A program made the translations under genes and the position numbers. A stretch of 64,000 nucleotides of DNA from Saussurea involucrata (lineage: Eukaryota > Streptophyta > Magnoliopsida > Asterales > Asteraceae): the NCBI GenBank assembly GCA_033807775.1, contig JAWVWS010001077.1, positions 310,001 to 374,000 on the forward strand, read 5' to 3'. Below the pieces are notes generated by a model that was given only the letters and a program-made list of their open reading frames with translations, had not been told where the DNA came from and searched no databases. Below are positions 11,013-23,654 of this stretch, piece after piece. How positions within the stretch are numbered: position 1 is the first letter of the stretch; each line of letters begins with the position of its first letter.

Positions 11013-12529
11013 TTCAAAACCTAGATCCACAAGTTTCCAACCATAAGTATTTATCCTCAAATACTTAGAATCATTCCCCAAACCTTTAGAACCTAAAATC
11101 TCAAATACATCAAGCCTAAATCTTCATAAATGAAGAAGGAGAAGAACACTTCAACTAAACATAACCAAAATCGTCCACAATACTCCAAACGAGAAAGAAA
11201 GTGAACAAAATATGATTTTGACCAATTAATCCTTTAATGACATATTATGATTTCTACACATCAAAATATCCAAAAGCCCCAAATATGGTTGTTTTACAAC
11301 ATTTATGAAGATAACCATTTCAAAAGAGTTAAACTATTCCATTAACTCAACCATTGATATTTTCAAGTAAAACACACAAATATTTGGAAAATAACATTTT
11401 TGGCATGCACAAAGTTTTCACAAATCACCTTGAACTCACCTCGCTAGATTTAAGATAAATCTAGGATTTCTCCCAACGTAAGCTCCTTTGATGCAACCCG
11501 GATCCTTTAGGCCAAATCTTTCAAAACCTAGATCCACAAGTTTCCAACCATAACTATTTATCCTCAAATACTTAGAATCATTCCCCAAACATTTAGAACC
11601 CAAAATCTCAAATACATCAAGCCCTAATCTTCATAAATGAAGAAGGAGAAGAACACTTCACCTAAACATAACCAAAATCGTCCACAATACTCCAAACGAG
11701 AAAGAAAATGAACAAAATATGATTTTGAGCAATTAATCCTTTAATGACATATTATGATTTCTACACATCAAAATATCCAAAAGCCCCAAATATGGTTGTT
11801 TTACAACATTATGAAGATAACAATTTCAAAAGAGTTAAACTATTCTATTAACTCAACCATTGATATTTTCAAGTAAAACACCCAAATATTTGGAAAATAA
11901 CATTTTTGGCATGCACAAAGTTTTCACAAATCAACCAGAACTCACCTCGCTAGATTTAAGCTAAATCTAGAATTTCTCCCAACGTAAGCTTCTTTGATGC
12001 AACCCGGATCCTTTAGGCCAAATCTTCCAAAACCTAGATCCACAAGTTTCCAACCATAAGTATTTATCCTCAAATACTTAGAATCATTTCTCAAACATTT
12101 AGAACCCAAAATCTCAAATACATCAAGCCCTAATCTTCATAAATGAAGAAGGAGAAGAACACTTCAACTAAACATAACCAAAATTTCCACAATACTCCAA
12201 ACGAGAAAGAAAGTGAACAAAATATGATTTTGAGCAATTAATCCTTTAATGACATGTTTTGATTTCTACACATCAAAATATCCAAAAGCCCAAATATGGT
12301 TGTTTTACAACATTATGAAGATAACCATTTCAAAAGAGTTAAATTATTTCATTAACTCAACCATTGATATTTTCAAGTAAAACACACAAATATTTGGAAA
12401 ATAACATTTTTGGCATACACAAAGTTTTCACAAATCACCTTGAACTCACCTCGCTAGATTTAAGCTAAATCTAGAATTTCTCCCAACGTAAGCTCCTTTG
12501 ATGCAACCCGGATCCTTTAGGCCAAATCT
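11013..12529. repeat. Duplicate of the 4957-6473 trio
   Basis: Starts are 11013, 11520 and 12026, with lengths 507, 506 and 504, identical to those 6056 bp earlier. Shared rare marks are AAGATAAATCTAGG, CTTCACCTAAAC with GAAAATGAAC, CAACCAGAAC, and GTTAAATTATTTC in the third unit. Confidence 0.9.
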
Positions 12530-13021
12530 TCCAAAACCTAGATCCACAAGTTTCCAACCATAAGTATTTATCCTCAAATACTTAGAATCATTCCCCAAAC
12601 CTTTAGAACCTAAAATCTCAAATACATCAAGCCTTAATCTTCATAAATGAAGAAGAGAGAAGAACACTTCATTTAAACATAACCAAAATCGTCCACAATA
12701 CTCCAAACGAGAAAGAAAGTGAACAAAATATGATTTTGACCAATTAATCCTTTAATGACATATTATGATTTCTACACATCAAAATATCCAAAAGCCCCAA
12801 ATATGGTTGTTTTACAACATTTATGAAGATAAGCATTTCAAAAGAGTTAAACTATTCCATTAACTCAAGTAAAACACACAAATATTTGGAAAATAACATT
12901 TTTGGCATACACAAAGTTTTCACAAATCACCTTGAACTCACCTCGCTAGATTTAAGCTAAATCTAGAATTTCTCCCAACGTAAGCTCCTTTGATGCAACC
13001 CGGATCCTTTAGGCCAAATCT
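12530..13021. repeat. Short monomer (492 bp), last in window
   Basis: It lacks the 16 bp segment and shares the GAAGAGAGAAG insertion with the unit at 6474. It is the rightmost short unit in the window. Confidence 0.93.
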
Positions 13022-14540
13022 TCCAAAACCTAGATCCACAAGTTTCCAACCATAAGTATTTATCCTCAAATACTTAGAATCATTCCCCAAACCTTTAGAA
13101 CCTAAAATCTCAAATACATCAAGCCTTAATCTTCATAAATGAAGAAGGAGAAGAACACTTCAACTAAACATAACCAAAATCGTCCACAATACTCCAAACG
13201 AGAAAGAAAGTGAACAAAATATGATTTTGACCAATTAATCCTTTAATGACATATTATGATTTCTACACATCAAAATATCCAAAAGCCCCAAATATGGTTG
13301 TTTTACAACATTTATGAAGATAACCATTTCAAAAGAGTTAAACTATTCCATTAACTCAACCATTGATATTTTCAAGTAAAACACACAAATATTTGGAAAA
13401 TAACATTTTTGGCATGCACAAAGTTTTCACAAATCACCTTGAACTCACCTCGCTAGATTTAAGCTAAATCTAGAATTTCTCCCAACGTAAGCTCTTTTGA
13501 TGCAACCCGGATCCTTTTGGCCAAATCTTTCAAAACCTAGATCCACAAGTTTCCAACCATAACTATTTATCCTCAAATACTTAGAATCATTCCCCAAACA
13601 TTTAGAACCCAAAATCTCAAATACATCAAGCCTTAATCTTCATAAATGAAGAAGGAGAAGAACACTTCAACTAAACATAACCAAAATCGTCCACAATACT
13701 CCAAACGAGAAAGAAAGTGAACAAAATATGATTTTGAGCAATTAATCCTTTAATGACATATTATGATTTCTATACATCAAAATATCCAAAAGCCCCAAAT
13801 ATGGTTGTTTTACAACATTATGAAGATAACCATTTCAAAAGAGTTAAACTATTCCATTAACTCAACCATTGATATTTTCAAGTAAAACACCCAAATATTT
13901 GGAAAATAACATTTTTGGCATGCACAAAGTTTTCAAAAATCAACCTGAACTCACCTCGCTAGATTTAAGCTAAATCTAGAATTTCTCCCAACGTAAGCTT
14001 CTTTGATGCAACCCGGATCCTTTAGGCCAAATCTTCCAAAACCTAGATCCACAAGTTTCCAACCATAAGTATTTATCCTCAAATACTTAGAATCATTTCT
14101 CAAACATTTAGAACCCAAAATCTCAAATACATCAAGCCCTAATCTTCATAAATGAAGAAGGAGAAGAACACTTCAACTAAACATAACCAAAATTTCCACA
14201 ATACTCCAAACGAGAAAGAAAGTGAACAAAATATGATTTTGAGCAATTAATCCTTTAATGACATATTATGATTTCTACACATCAATATAGACAAAAGCCC
14301 CAAATATTTTTGTTTTACAACATTTATGAAGATAAGCATTTCAAAAGAGTTAAACTATTCCATTAACTCAACCATTGATATTTTCAAGTAAAACACACAA
14401 ATATTTGGAAAATAACATTTTTGGCATACACAAAGTTTTCACAAATCACCGTGAACTCACCTCGCTAGATTTAAGCTAAATCTAGAATTTCTCCCAACGT
14501 AAGCTCCTTTGATGCAACCCGGATCCTTTAGGCCAAATCT
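13022..14540. repeat. Duplicate of the 2456-3974 trio
   Basis: Starts are 13022, 13529 and 14035 (507, 506, 506 bp), all exactly 10566 bp from the first trio. Shared rare marks are CTCTTTTGATG with CCTTTTGGCC, TCTATACATC with TTTCAAAAATC, and ATCAATATAGAC. Confidence 0.9.
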
Positions 14541-15553
14541 TCCAAAACCTAGATCCACAAGTTTCCAACCATAAGTATTTATCCTCAAATACTTAGAATC
14601 ATTCCCCAAACCTTTAGAACCTAAAATCTCAAATACATCAAGCCTTAATCTTCATAAATGAAGAAGGAGAAGAACACTTCAACTAAACATAACCAAAATC
14701 GTCCACAATACTCCAAACGAGAAAGAAAGTGAACAAAATATGATTTTGACCAATTAATCCTTTAATGACATATTATGATTTCTACACATCTAAATATCCA
14801 AAATCCCCAAATATGGTTGTTTTAAAACATTTATGAAGATAAGCATTTCAAAAGAGTTAAACTATTCCATTAACTCAACCATTGATATTTTCAAGTAAAA
14901 CACACAAATATTTGGAAAATAACATTTTTGGCATACACAAAGTTTTCACAAATCACCTTGAACTCACCTCGCTAGATTTAAGCTAAATCTAATTTCTCCC
15001 AGCGTAAGCTCCTTTGATGCAACCCGGATCCTTTAGGCCAAATCTTTCAAAACCTAGATCCACAAGTTTCCAACCATAAGTATTTATCCTCAAATACTTA
15101 GAATCATTCCCCAAACCTTTAGAACCTAAAATCTCAAATACATCAAGCCTAAATCTTCATAAATGAAGATGGAGAAGAACACTTCAACTAAACATAACCA
15201 AAATCGTCCACAATACTCCAAACGAGAAAGAAAGTGAACAAAAATATGATTTTGACCAATTAATCCTTTAATGACATATTATGATTTCTACACATCAAAA
15301 TATCCAAAAGCCCCAAATATGGTTGTTTTACAACATTTATGAAGATAACCATTTCAAAAGAGTTAAACTATTCCATTCACTCAACCATTGATATTTTCAA
15401 GTAAAACACACAAATATTTGGAAAATAACATTTTTGGCATGCACAAAGTTTTCACAAATCACCTTGAACTCACCTCGCTAGATTTAAGATAAATCTAGGA
15501 TTTCTCCCAACGTAAGCTCCTTTGATGCAACCCGGATCCTTTAGGCCAAATCT
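14541..15553. repeat. Two long monomers (505, 508 bp)
   Basis: Starts are 14541 and 15046. The first lost two bases beside the palindrome (AAATCTAATTTC), has a private TTTTAAAACATTT, and ends CAGCGTAAG. The second has GAAGATGGAG, an extra A in AACAAAAATATG, CATTCACTC and AAGATAAATCTAGG. Confidence 0.9.
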
Positions 15554-17573
15554 TTCAAAACCTAGATCCACAAGTTTCCAACCATAACTATTTATCCTCA
15601 AATACTTAGAATCATTCCCCAAACATTTAGAACCCAAAATCTCAAATACATCAAGCCCTAATCTTCATAAATGAAGAAGGAGAAGAACACTTCACCTAAA
15701 CATAACCAAAATCGTCCACAATACTCCAAACGAGAAAGAAAATGAACAAAATATGATTTTGAGCAATTAATCCTTTAATGACATATTATGATTTCTACAC
15801 ATCAAAATATCCAAAATCCCCAAATATGGTTGTTTTACAACATTATGAAGATAACCATTTCAAAAGAGTTAAACTATTCCATTAACTCAACCATTGATAT
15901 TTTCAAGTAAAACACCCAAATATTTGGAAAATAACATTTTTGGCATGCACAAAGTTTTCACAAATCAACCTGAACTCACGTCGCTAGATTTAAGCTAAAT
16001 CTAGAATTTCTCCCAACGTAAGCTTCTTTGATGCAACCCGGATCCTTTAGGCCAAATCTTCCAAAACCTAGATCCACAAGTTTCCAACCATAAGTATTTA
16101 TCCTCAAATACTTAGAATCATTTCTCAAACATTTAGAACCCAAAATCTCAAATACATCAAGCCCTAATCTTCATAAATGAAGAAGGAGAAGAACACTTCA
16201 ACTAAACATAACCAAAATTTCCACAATACTCCAAACGAGAAAGAAAGTGAACAAAATATGATTTTGAGCAATTAATCCTTTAATGACATGTTTTGATTTC
16301 TACACATCAAAATATCCAAAAGCCCAAATATGGTTGTTTTACAACATTATGAAGATAACCATTTCAAAAGAGTTAAACTATTCCATTAACTCAACCATTG
16401 ATATTTTCAAGTAAAACACACAAATATTTGGAAAATAACATTTTTGGCATGCACAAAGTTTTCACAAATCACCTTGAACTCACCTCGCTAGATTTAAGCT
16501 AAATCTAGAATTTCTCCCAACGTAAGCTCCTTTGATGCAACCCGGATCCTTTAGGCCAAATCTTTCAAAACCTAGATCCACAAGTTTCCAACCATAACTA
16601 TTTATCCTCAAATACTTAGAATCATTCCCCAAACATTTAGAACCCAAAATCTCAAATACATTAAGCCCTAATATTCATAAATGAAGAAGGAGAAGAACAC
16701 TTCAACTAAACATAACCAAAATCGTCCACAATACTCCAAACGAGAAAGAAAGTGAACAAAATATGATTTTGAGCAATTAATCCTTTAATGACATATTATG
16801 ATTTCTACACATCAAAATATCCAAAATCCCCAAATATGGTTGTTTTACAACATTATGAAGATAACCATTTCAAAAGAGTTAAACTATTCCATTAACTCAA
16901 CCATTGATATTTTCAAGTAAAACACCCAAATATTTGGAAAATAACATTTTTGGCATGCACAAAGTTTTCACAAATCAACCTGAACTCACGTCGCTAGATT
17001 TAAGCTAAATCTAGAATTTCTCCCAACGTAAGCTTCTTTGATGCAACCCGGATCCTTTAGGCCAAATCTTCCAAAACCTAGATCCACAAGTTTCCAACCA
17101 TAAGTATTTATCCTCAAATACTTAGAATCATTTCTCAAACATTTAGAACCCAAAATCTCAAATACATCAAGCCCTAATCTTCATAAATGAAGAAGGAGAA
17201 GAACACTTCAACTAAACATAACCAAAATTTCCACAATACTCCAAACGAGAAAGAAAGTGAACAAAATATGATTTTGAGCAATTAATCCTTTAATGACATG
17301 TTTTGATTTCTACACATCAAAATATCCAAAAGCCCAAATATGGTTGTTTTACAACATTATGAAGATAACCATTTCAAAAGAGTTAAACTATTCCATTAAC
17401 TCAACCATTGATATTTTCAAGTAAAACACACAAATATTTGGAAAATAACATTTTTGGCATGCACAAAGTTTTCACAAATCACCTTGAACTCACCTCGCTA
17501 GATTTAAGCTAAATCTAGAATTTCTCCCAACGTAAGCTCCTTTGATGCAACCCGGATCCTTTAGGCCAAATCT
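15554..17573. repeat. Two tandem 1010 bp dimers (506+504 bp each)
   Basis: Starts are 15554, 16060, 16564 and 17070. Both first units have AAAATCCCC, AACACCC and the first examples of CTCACGTCG, a variant common after 19 kb. Both second units have the three 1 bp losses of the 504 bp class. The unit at 16564 has private CATTAAGCCC and AATATTCAT. Confidence 0.9.
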
Positions 17574-18079
17574 TCCAAAACCTAGATCCACAAGTTTCCA
17601 ACCATAACTATTTATCCTCAAATACTTAGAATCATTCCCCAAACATTTAGAACCCAAAATCTCAAATACAACAAGCCCTAATCTTCATAAATGAAGAAGG
17701 AGAAGAACACTTCAACTAAACTTAACCAAAATCGTCCACAATACTCCAAACGAGAAAGAAAGTGAAGAAAATATGATTTTGAGCAATTAATCCTTTAATG
17801 ACATATTATGATTTCTACACATCAAAATATCCAAAAGCCCCAAATATGGTTGTTTTACAACATTATGAAGATAACCATTTCAAAAGAGTTAAACTATTCC
17901 ATTAACTCAACCATTGATATTTTCAAGTAAAACACCCAAATATTTGGAAAATAACATTTTTGGCATGCACAAAGTTTTCACAAATCAACCTGAACTCACC
18001 TCGCTAGATTTAAGCTAAATCTAGAATTTCTCCCAACGTAAGCTTCTTTGATGCAACCCGGATCCTTTAGGCCAAATCT
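17574..18079. repeat. Long monomer (506 bp), last of domain I
   Basis: It resembles the first half of a 1010 bp dimer but is not followed by a 504 bp partner. Private changes are ACAACAAGCCC, AAACTTAACC and GTGAAGAAAAT. Confidence 0.88.
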
Positions 18080-18586
18080 TCCAAAACCTAGATCCACAAG
18101 TTTCCAACCATAAGTATTTATCCTCAAATACTTAGAATCATTCCCCAAACATTTAGAACCCAAAATCTCAAATACATCAAGCCTTAATCTTCATAAATGA
18201 AGAAGGAGAAGAACACTTCATTTAAACATAACCAAAATCGTCCACAATACTCCAAACGAGAAAGAAAGTGAACAAAATATGATTTTGACCAATTAACCCT
18301 TTAATGACATATTATGATTTCTACACATCAAAATATCCAAAATCCACAAATATGGTTGTTTTACAACATTTATGAAGATAAGCATTTCAAAAGAGTTAAA
18401 CTATTCCATTAACTCAACCATTGATATTTTCAAGTAAAACACACAAATATTTGGAAAATAACATTTTTGGCATGCACAAAGTTTTCACAAATCACCTTGA
18501 ACTAACCTCGCTAGATTTAAGCTAAATCTAGAATTTCTCCCAACGTAAGCTCCTTTGATGCAACCCGGATCCTTTAGGCCAAATCT
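18080..18586. repeat. Mosaic monomer at the domain I/II junction
   Basis: This 507 bp unit joins features of two classes. Its first half has CTTCATTTAAAC, GACCAATTA and AAGCATTTC, otherwise seen in short units. Its second half has the 16 bp segment, GCATGCAC and the first GAACTAACCTCG in the window. Private marks are AATTAACCC and AAAATCCACAAA. It is either an intermediate or a recombinant between domain I short units and domain II P units. Confidence 0.85.
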
Positions 18587-20613
18587 TCCAAAACCTAGAT
18601 CCACAAGTTTCCAACCATAAGTATTTATCCTCAAATACTTATAATCATTCCCCAAACATTTAGATCCCAAAATCTCAAATACATCAAGCCCTAATCTTCA
18701 TAAATGAAGAAGGAGAAGAACACCTCAACTAAACATAACCAAAATCGTCCACAATACTCCAAACGAGAAAGAAAGTGAACAAAATATGATTTGGAGCAAT
18801 TAATCCTTTAATGACATATTATGATTTCTACACTTCAAAATATCCAAAAGCCCCAAATATGGTTGTTTTACAACATTTATGAAGATAACCATTTCAAAAG
18901 AGTTAAACTATTCCATTAACTCAACCATTGATATTTTCAAGTAAAACACACAAATATTTGGAAAATAACATTTTTGGCATACACAAAGTTTTCACAAATC
19001 ACCTTGAATTCACCTCGCTAGATTTAAGCTAAATCTAGAATTTCTCCCAACGTAAGCTCCTTTGATGAAACCTGGATTCCTTTAGGCCAAATCTTCCAAA
19101 ACCTAGATCCACAAGTTTCCAACCATAAGTATTTATCCTCAAATACTTAGAATCATTCCACAAACCTTTAGAACCTAAAATCTCAAATACATCAAGCCTT
19201 AATCTTCATAAATGAAGAAGGAGAAGAACACTTCAACTAAACATAACCAAAATCGTCCACAATACTCCAAACGAGAAAGAAAGTGAACAAAATATGATTT
19301 TGACCAATTAATCCTTTAATGACATATTATGATTTCTACACATCAAAATATCCAAAAGCCCCAAATATGGTTGTTTTACAACATTATGAAGATAACCATT
19401 TCAAAAGAGTTAAAATATTCCATTAACTCAACCATTGATATTTTCAAGTAAAACACCCAAATATTTGGAAAATAACATTTTTGGCATGCACAAAGTTTTC
19501 ACAAATCAAACTGAACTCACGTCGCTAGATTTAAGCTAAATCTAGAATTTCTCCCAACGTAAGCTTCTTTGATGCAACCCGGATCCTTTAGGCCAAATCT
19601 TCCAAAACCTAGATCCACAAGTTTTCAACCATAAGTATTTATCCTCAAATACTTAGAATCATTTCCCAAACATTTAGAACCCAAAATCTCAAATACATCA
19701 AGCCCTAATCTTCATAAATGAAGAAGGAGAAGAACACTTCAACTAAACATAACCAAAATTTCCACAATACTCCAAACGAGAAAGAAAGTGAACAAAATAT
19801 GATTTGGAGCAATTAATCCTTTAATGACATATTATGATTTCTACACATCAAAATATCCAAAAGCCCCAAATATGGTTGTTTTACAACATTTATGAAGATA
19901 ACCATTTCAAAAGAGTTAAACTATTCCATTAACTCAACCATTGATATTTTCAAGTAAAACACACAAATATTTGGAAAATAACATTTTTGGCATACACAAA
20001 GTTTTCACAAATCAACTTGAATTCACCTCGCTAGATTTAAGCTAAATCTAGAATTTCTCCCAACGTAAGCTCCTTTGATAAAACCTGGATCCTTTAGGCC
20101 AAATCTTCCAAAACCTAGATCCACAAGTTTCCAACCATAAGTATTTATCCTCAAATACTTAGAATCATTCCACAAACCTTTAGAACCTAAAATCTCAAAT
20201 ACATCAAGCCTTAATCTTCATAAACGAAGAAGGAGAAGAACACTTCAACTAAACATAACCAAAATCGTCCACAATACTCCAAACGAGAAAGAAAGTGAAC
20301 AAAATCTAATTTTGACCAATTAATCCTTTAAGGACATATTATGATTTCTACACATCAAAATATCCAAAAGCCCCAAATATGGTTGTTTTACAACATTTAT
20401 GAAGATAACCATTTCAAAAGAGTTAAACTATTCCATTAACTCAACCATCGATATTTTCAAGTAAAACACACAAATATTTGGAAAATAACATTTTTGGCAT
20501 GCACAAAGTTTTCACAAATCACCTTGAACTAACCTCGCTAGATTTAAGCTAAATCTAGAATTTCTCCCAACGTAAGCTCCTTTGATGCAACCCGGATCCT
20601 TTAGGCCAAATCT
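18587..20613. repeat. Q unit followed by a 1519 bp trimer (508, 506, 506, 507 bp)
   Basis: Starts are 18587, 19095, 19601 and 20107. The Q unit has an extra T that breaks the BamHI site (CTGGATTCC). The trimer at 19095-20613 has GTTAAAATATTCC and CAAACTGAACTCACGTCG, then GTTTTCAACC and GATAAAACC, then ACCATCGAT in the P unit. Near copies lie at 26187-27705 and 38346-39864. Confidence 0.88.
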
Positions 20614-22134
20614 TCCAAAACCTAGATCCACAAGTTTCCAACCATAAGTATTTATCCTCAAATACTTATAATCATTCCCCAAACATTTAGATCCCAAAAT
20701 CTCAAATACATCAAGCCCTAATCTTCATAAATGAAGAAGGAGAAGAACACCTCAACTAAACATAACCAAAATCGTCCACAATACTCCAAACGAGAAAGAA
20801 AGTGAACAAAATATGATTTGGAGCAATTAATCCTTTAATGACATATTATGATTTCTACACTTCAAAATATCCAAAAGCCCCAAATATGGTTGTTTTACAA
20901 CATTTATGAAGATAACCATTTCAAAAGAGTTAAACTATTCCATTAACTCAACCATTGATATTTTCAAGTAAAACACACAAATATTTGGAAAATAACATTT
21001 TTGGCATACACAAAGTTTTCACAAATCACCTTGAATTCACCTCGCTAGATTTAAGCTAAATCTAGAATTTCTCCCAACGTAAGCTCCTTTGATGAAACCT
21101 GGATCCTTTAGGCCAAATCTTCCAAAACCTAGATCCACAAGTTTCCAACCATAAGTATTTATCCTCAAATACTTAGAATCATTCCACAAACCTTTAGAAC
21201 CTAAAATCTCAAATACATCAAGCCTTAATCTTCATAAATGAAGAAGGAGAAGAACACTTCAACTAAACATAACCAAAATCGTCCACAATACTCCAAACGA
21301 GAAAGAAAGTGAACAAAATATGATTTTGACCAATTAATCCTTTAATGACATATTATGATTTCTACACATCAAAATATCCAAAAGCCCCAAATATGGTTGT
21401 TTTACAACATTTATGAAGATAACCATTTCAAAAGAGTTAAACTATTCCATTAACTCAACCATTGATATTTTCAAGTAAAACACACAAATATTTGGAAAAT
21501 AACATTTTTGGCATGCACAAAGTTTTCACAAATCACCTTGAACTAACCTCGCTAGATTTAAGCTAAATCTAGAATTTCTCCCAACGTAAGCTCCTTTGAT
21601 GCAACCCGGATCCTTTAGGCCAAATCTTCCAAAACCTAGATCCACAAGTTTCCAACCATAATTATTTATCCTCAAATACTTATAATCATTCCCCAAACAT
21701 TTAGATCCCAAAATCTCAAATACATCAAGCCCTAATCTTCATAAATGAAGAAGGAGAAGAACACTTCAACTAAACATAACCAAAATCGTCCACAATACTC
21801 CAAACGAGAAAGAAAGTGAACAAAATATGATTTGGAGCAATTAATCCTTTAATGACATATTATGATTTCTACACTTCAAAATATCCAAAAGCCCCAAATA
21901 TGGTTGTTTTACAACATTTATGAAGATAACCATTTCAAAAGAGTTAAACTATTCCATTAACTCAACCATTGATATTTTCAAGTAAAACACACAAATATTT
22001 GGAAAATAACATTTTTGGCATACACAAAGTTTTCACAAATCACCTTGAATTCACCTCGCTAGATTTAAGCTAAATCTAGAATTTCTCCCAACGTAAGCTC
22101 CTTTGATGAAACCTGGATCCTTTAGGCCAAATCT
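20614..22134. repeat. Q-P-Q monomers of the 1014 bp dimer series
   Basis: Starts are 20614, 21121 and 21628, 507 bp each. The third unit has ATAATTATTT, which breaks a 9 bp stem found in most copies. That variant recurs at 23655. Confidence 0.9.
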
Positions 22135-23654
22135 TCCAAAACCTAGATCCACAAGTTTCCAACCATAAGTATTTATCCTCAAATACTTAGAATCATTCCA
22201 CAAACCTTTAGAACCTAAAATCTCAAATACATCAAGCCTTAATCTTCATAAACGAAGAAGGAGAAGAACACTTCAACTAAACATAACCAAAATCGTCCAC
22301 AATACTCCAAACGAGAAAGAAAGTGAACAAAATATGATTTTGACCAATTAATCCTTTAATGACATATTATGATTTCTACACATCAAAATATCCAAAAGCC
22401 CCAAATATGGTTGTTTTACAACATTTATGAAGATAACCATTTCAAAAGAGTTAAACTATTCCATTAACTCAACCATTGATATTTTCAAGTAAAACACCCA
22501 AATATTTGGAAAATAACATTTTTGGCATGCACAAAGTTTTCACAAATCAAACTGAACTCACGTCGCTAGATTTAAGCTAAATCTAGAATTTCTCCCAACG
22601 TAAGCTTCTTTGATGCAACCCGGATCCTTTAGGCCAAATCTTCCAAAACCTAGATCCACAAGTTTTCAACCATAAGTATTTATCCTCAAATACTTAGAAT
22701 CATTTCCCAAACATTTAGAACCCAAAATCTCAAATACATCAAGCCCTAATCTTCATAAATGAAGAAGGAGAAGAACACTTCAACTAAACATAACCAAAAT
22801 TTCCACAATACTCCAAACGAGAAAGAAAGTGAACAAAATATGATTTGGAGCAATTAATCCTTTAATGACATATTATGATTTCTACACATCAAAATATCCA
22901 AAAGCCCCAAATATGGTTGTTTTACAACATTTATGAAGATAACCATTTCAAAAGAGTTAAACTATTCCATTAACTCAACCATTGATATTTTCAAGTAAAA
23001 CACACAAATATTTGAAAAATAACATTTTTGGCATACACAAAGTTTTCACAAATCACCTTGAATTCACCTCGCTAGATTTAAGCTAAATCTAGAATTTCTC
23101 CCAACGTAAGCTCCTTTGATGAAACCTGGATCCTTTAGGCCAAATCTTCCAAAACCTAGATCCACAAGTTTCCAACCATAAGTATTTATCCTCAAATACT
23201 TAGAATCATTCCACAAACCTTTAGAACCTAAAATCTCAAATACATCAAGCCTTAATCTTCATAAATGAAGAAGGAGAAGAACACTTCAACTAAACATAAC
23301 CAAAATCGTCCACAATACTCCAAACGAGAAAGAAAGTGAACAAAATATGATTTTGACCAATTAATCCTTTAATGACATATTATGATTTCTACACATCAAA
23401 ATATCCAAAAGCCCCAAATATGGTTGTTTTACAACATTTATGAAGATAACCATTTCAAAAGAGTTAAACTATTCCATTAACTCAACCATTGATATTTTCA
23501 AGTAAAACACACAAATATTTGGAAAATAACATTTTTGGCATGCACAAAGTTTTCACAAATCACCTTGAACTAACCTCGCTAGATTTAAGCTAAATCTAGA
23601 ATTTCTCCCAACGTAAGCTCCTTTGATGCAACCCGGATCCTTTAGGCCAAATCT
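22135..23654. repeat. 1520 bp trimer (507, 506, 507 bp)
   Basis: Starts are 22135, 22642 and 23148. It is related to the trimer at 19095, sharing CAAACTGAACTCACGTCG and then GTTTTCAACC with AATTTCCAC, and ends in a P unit. It lacks GTTAAAATATTCC and uses GATGAAACC, not GATAAAACC. Confidence 0.87.

Larger units (their letters stand above)
1..18079. repeat. Array domain I (mixed 491 bp and 504-508 bp monomers)
   Basis: This domain holds 36 monomers. It is the only part containing short 491-492 bp units, and nearly all units end in GAACTCACCTCG. The exceptions are two with CACGTCG, near 15.98 and 16.99 kb. The GAACTAACC variant that marks P units from 18.5 kb onward is absent. Monomer starts after 4957 are 5464, 5970, 6474, 6966, 7473, 7980, 8485, 8993, 9499, 10003, 10509, 11013, 11520, 12026, 12530, 13022, 13529, 14035, 14541, 15046, 15554, 16060, 16564, 17070 and 17574. 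Confidence 0.9.

Noticed and set aside
14035..14540. Possible insertion at ATCAATATAGAC with TATTTTTG
   Set aside because: The unit keeps the 506 bp length. These are clustered substitutions shared with the unit at 3469, not an inserted element.
14635..14650. Telomere-like CCCTAA within AAGCCCTAATC
   Set aside because: It is a single unit per monomer in some classes (others read CCTTAA or CCTAAA) and is never in tandem.
18485..18670. Minus-strand 61-codon open frame, seen 26 times from 18485 to 62735 in near-identical form
   Set aside because: It contains no ATG and opens only if TTG is taken as a start. An in-frame TGA lies about 30 bases upstream, and the frame straddles a P/Q-type monomer junction. 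It reaches 61 codons only where GAACTAACC replaces GAACTCACC, because that change removes a TGA. Substitutions (T/N, G/V, R/T, L/P) follow satellite class with no sign of coding constraint. No domain is recognisable.
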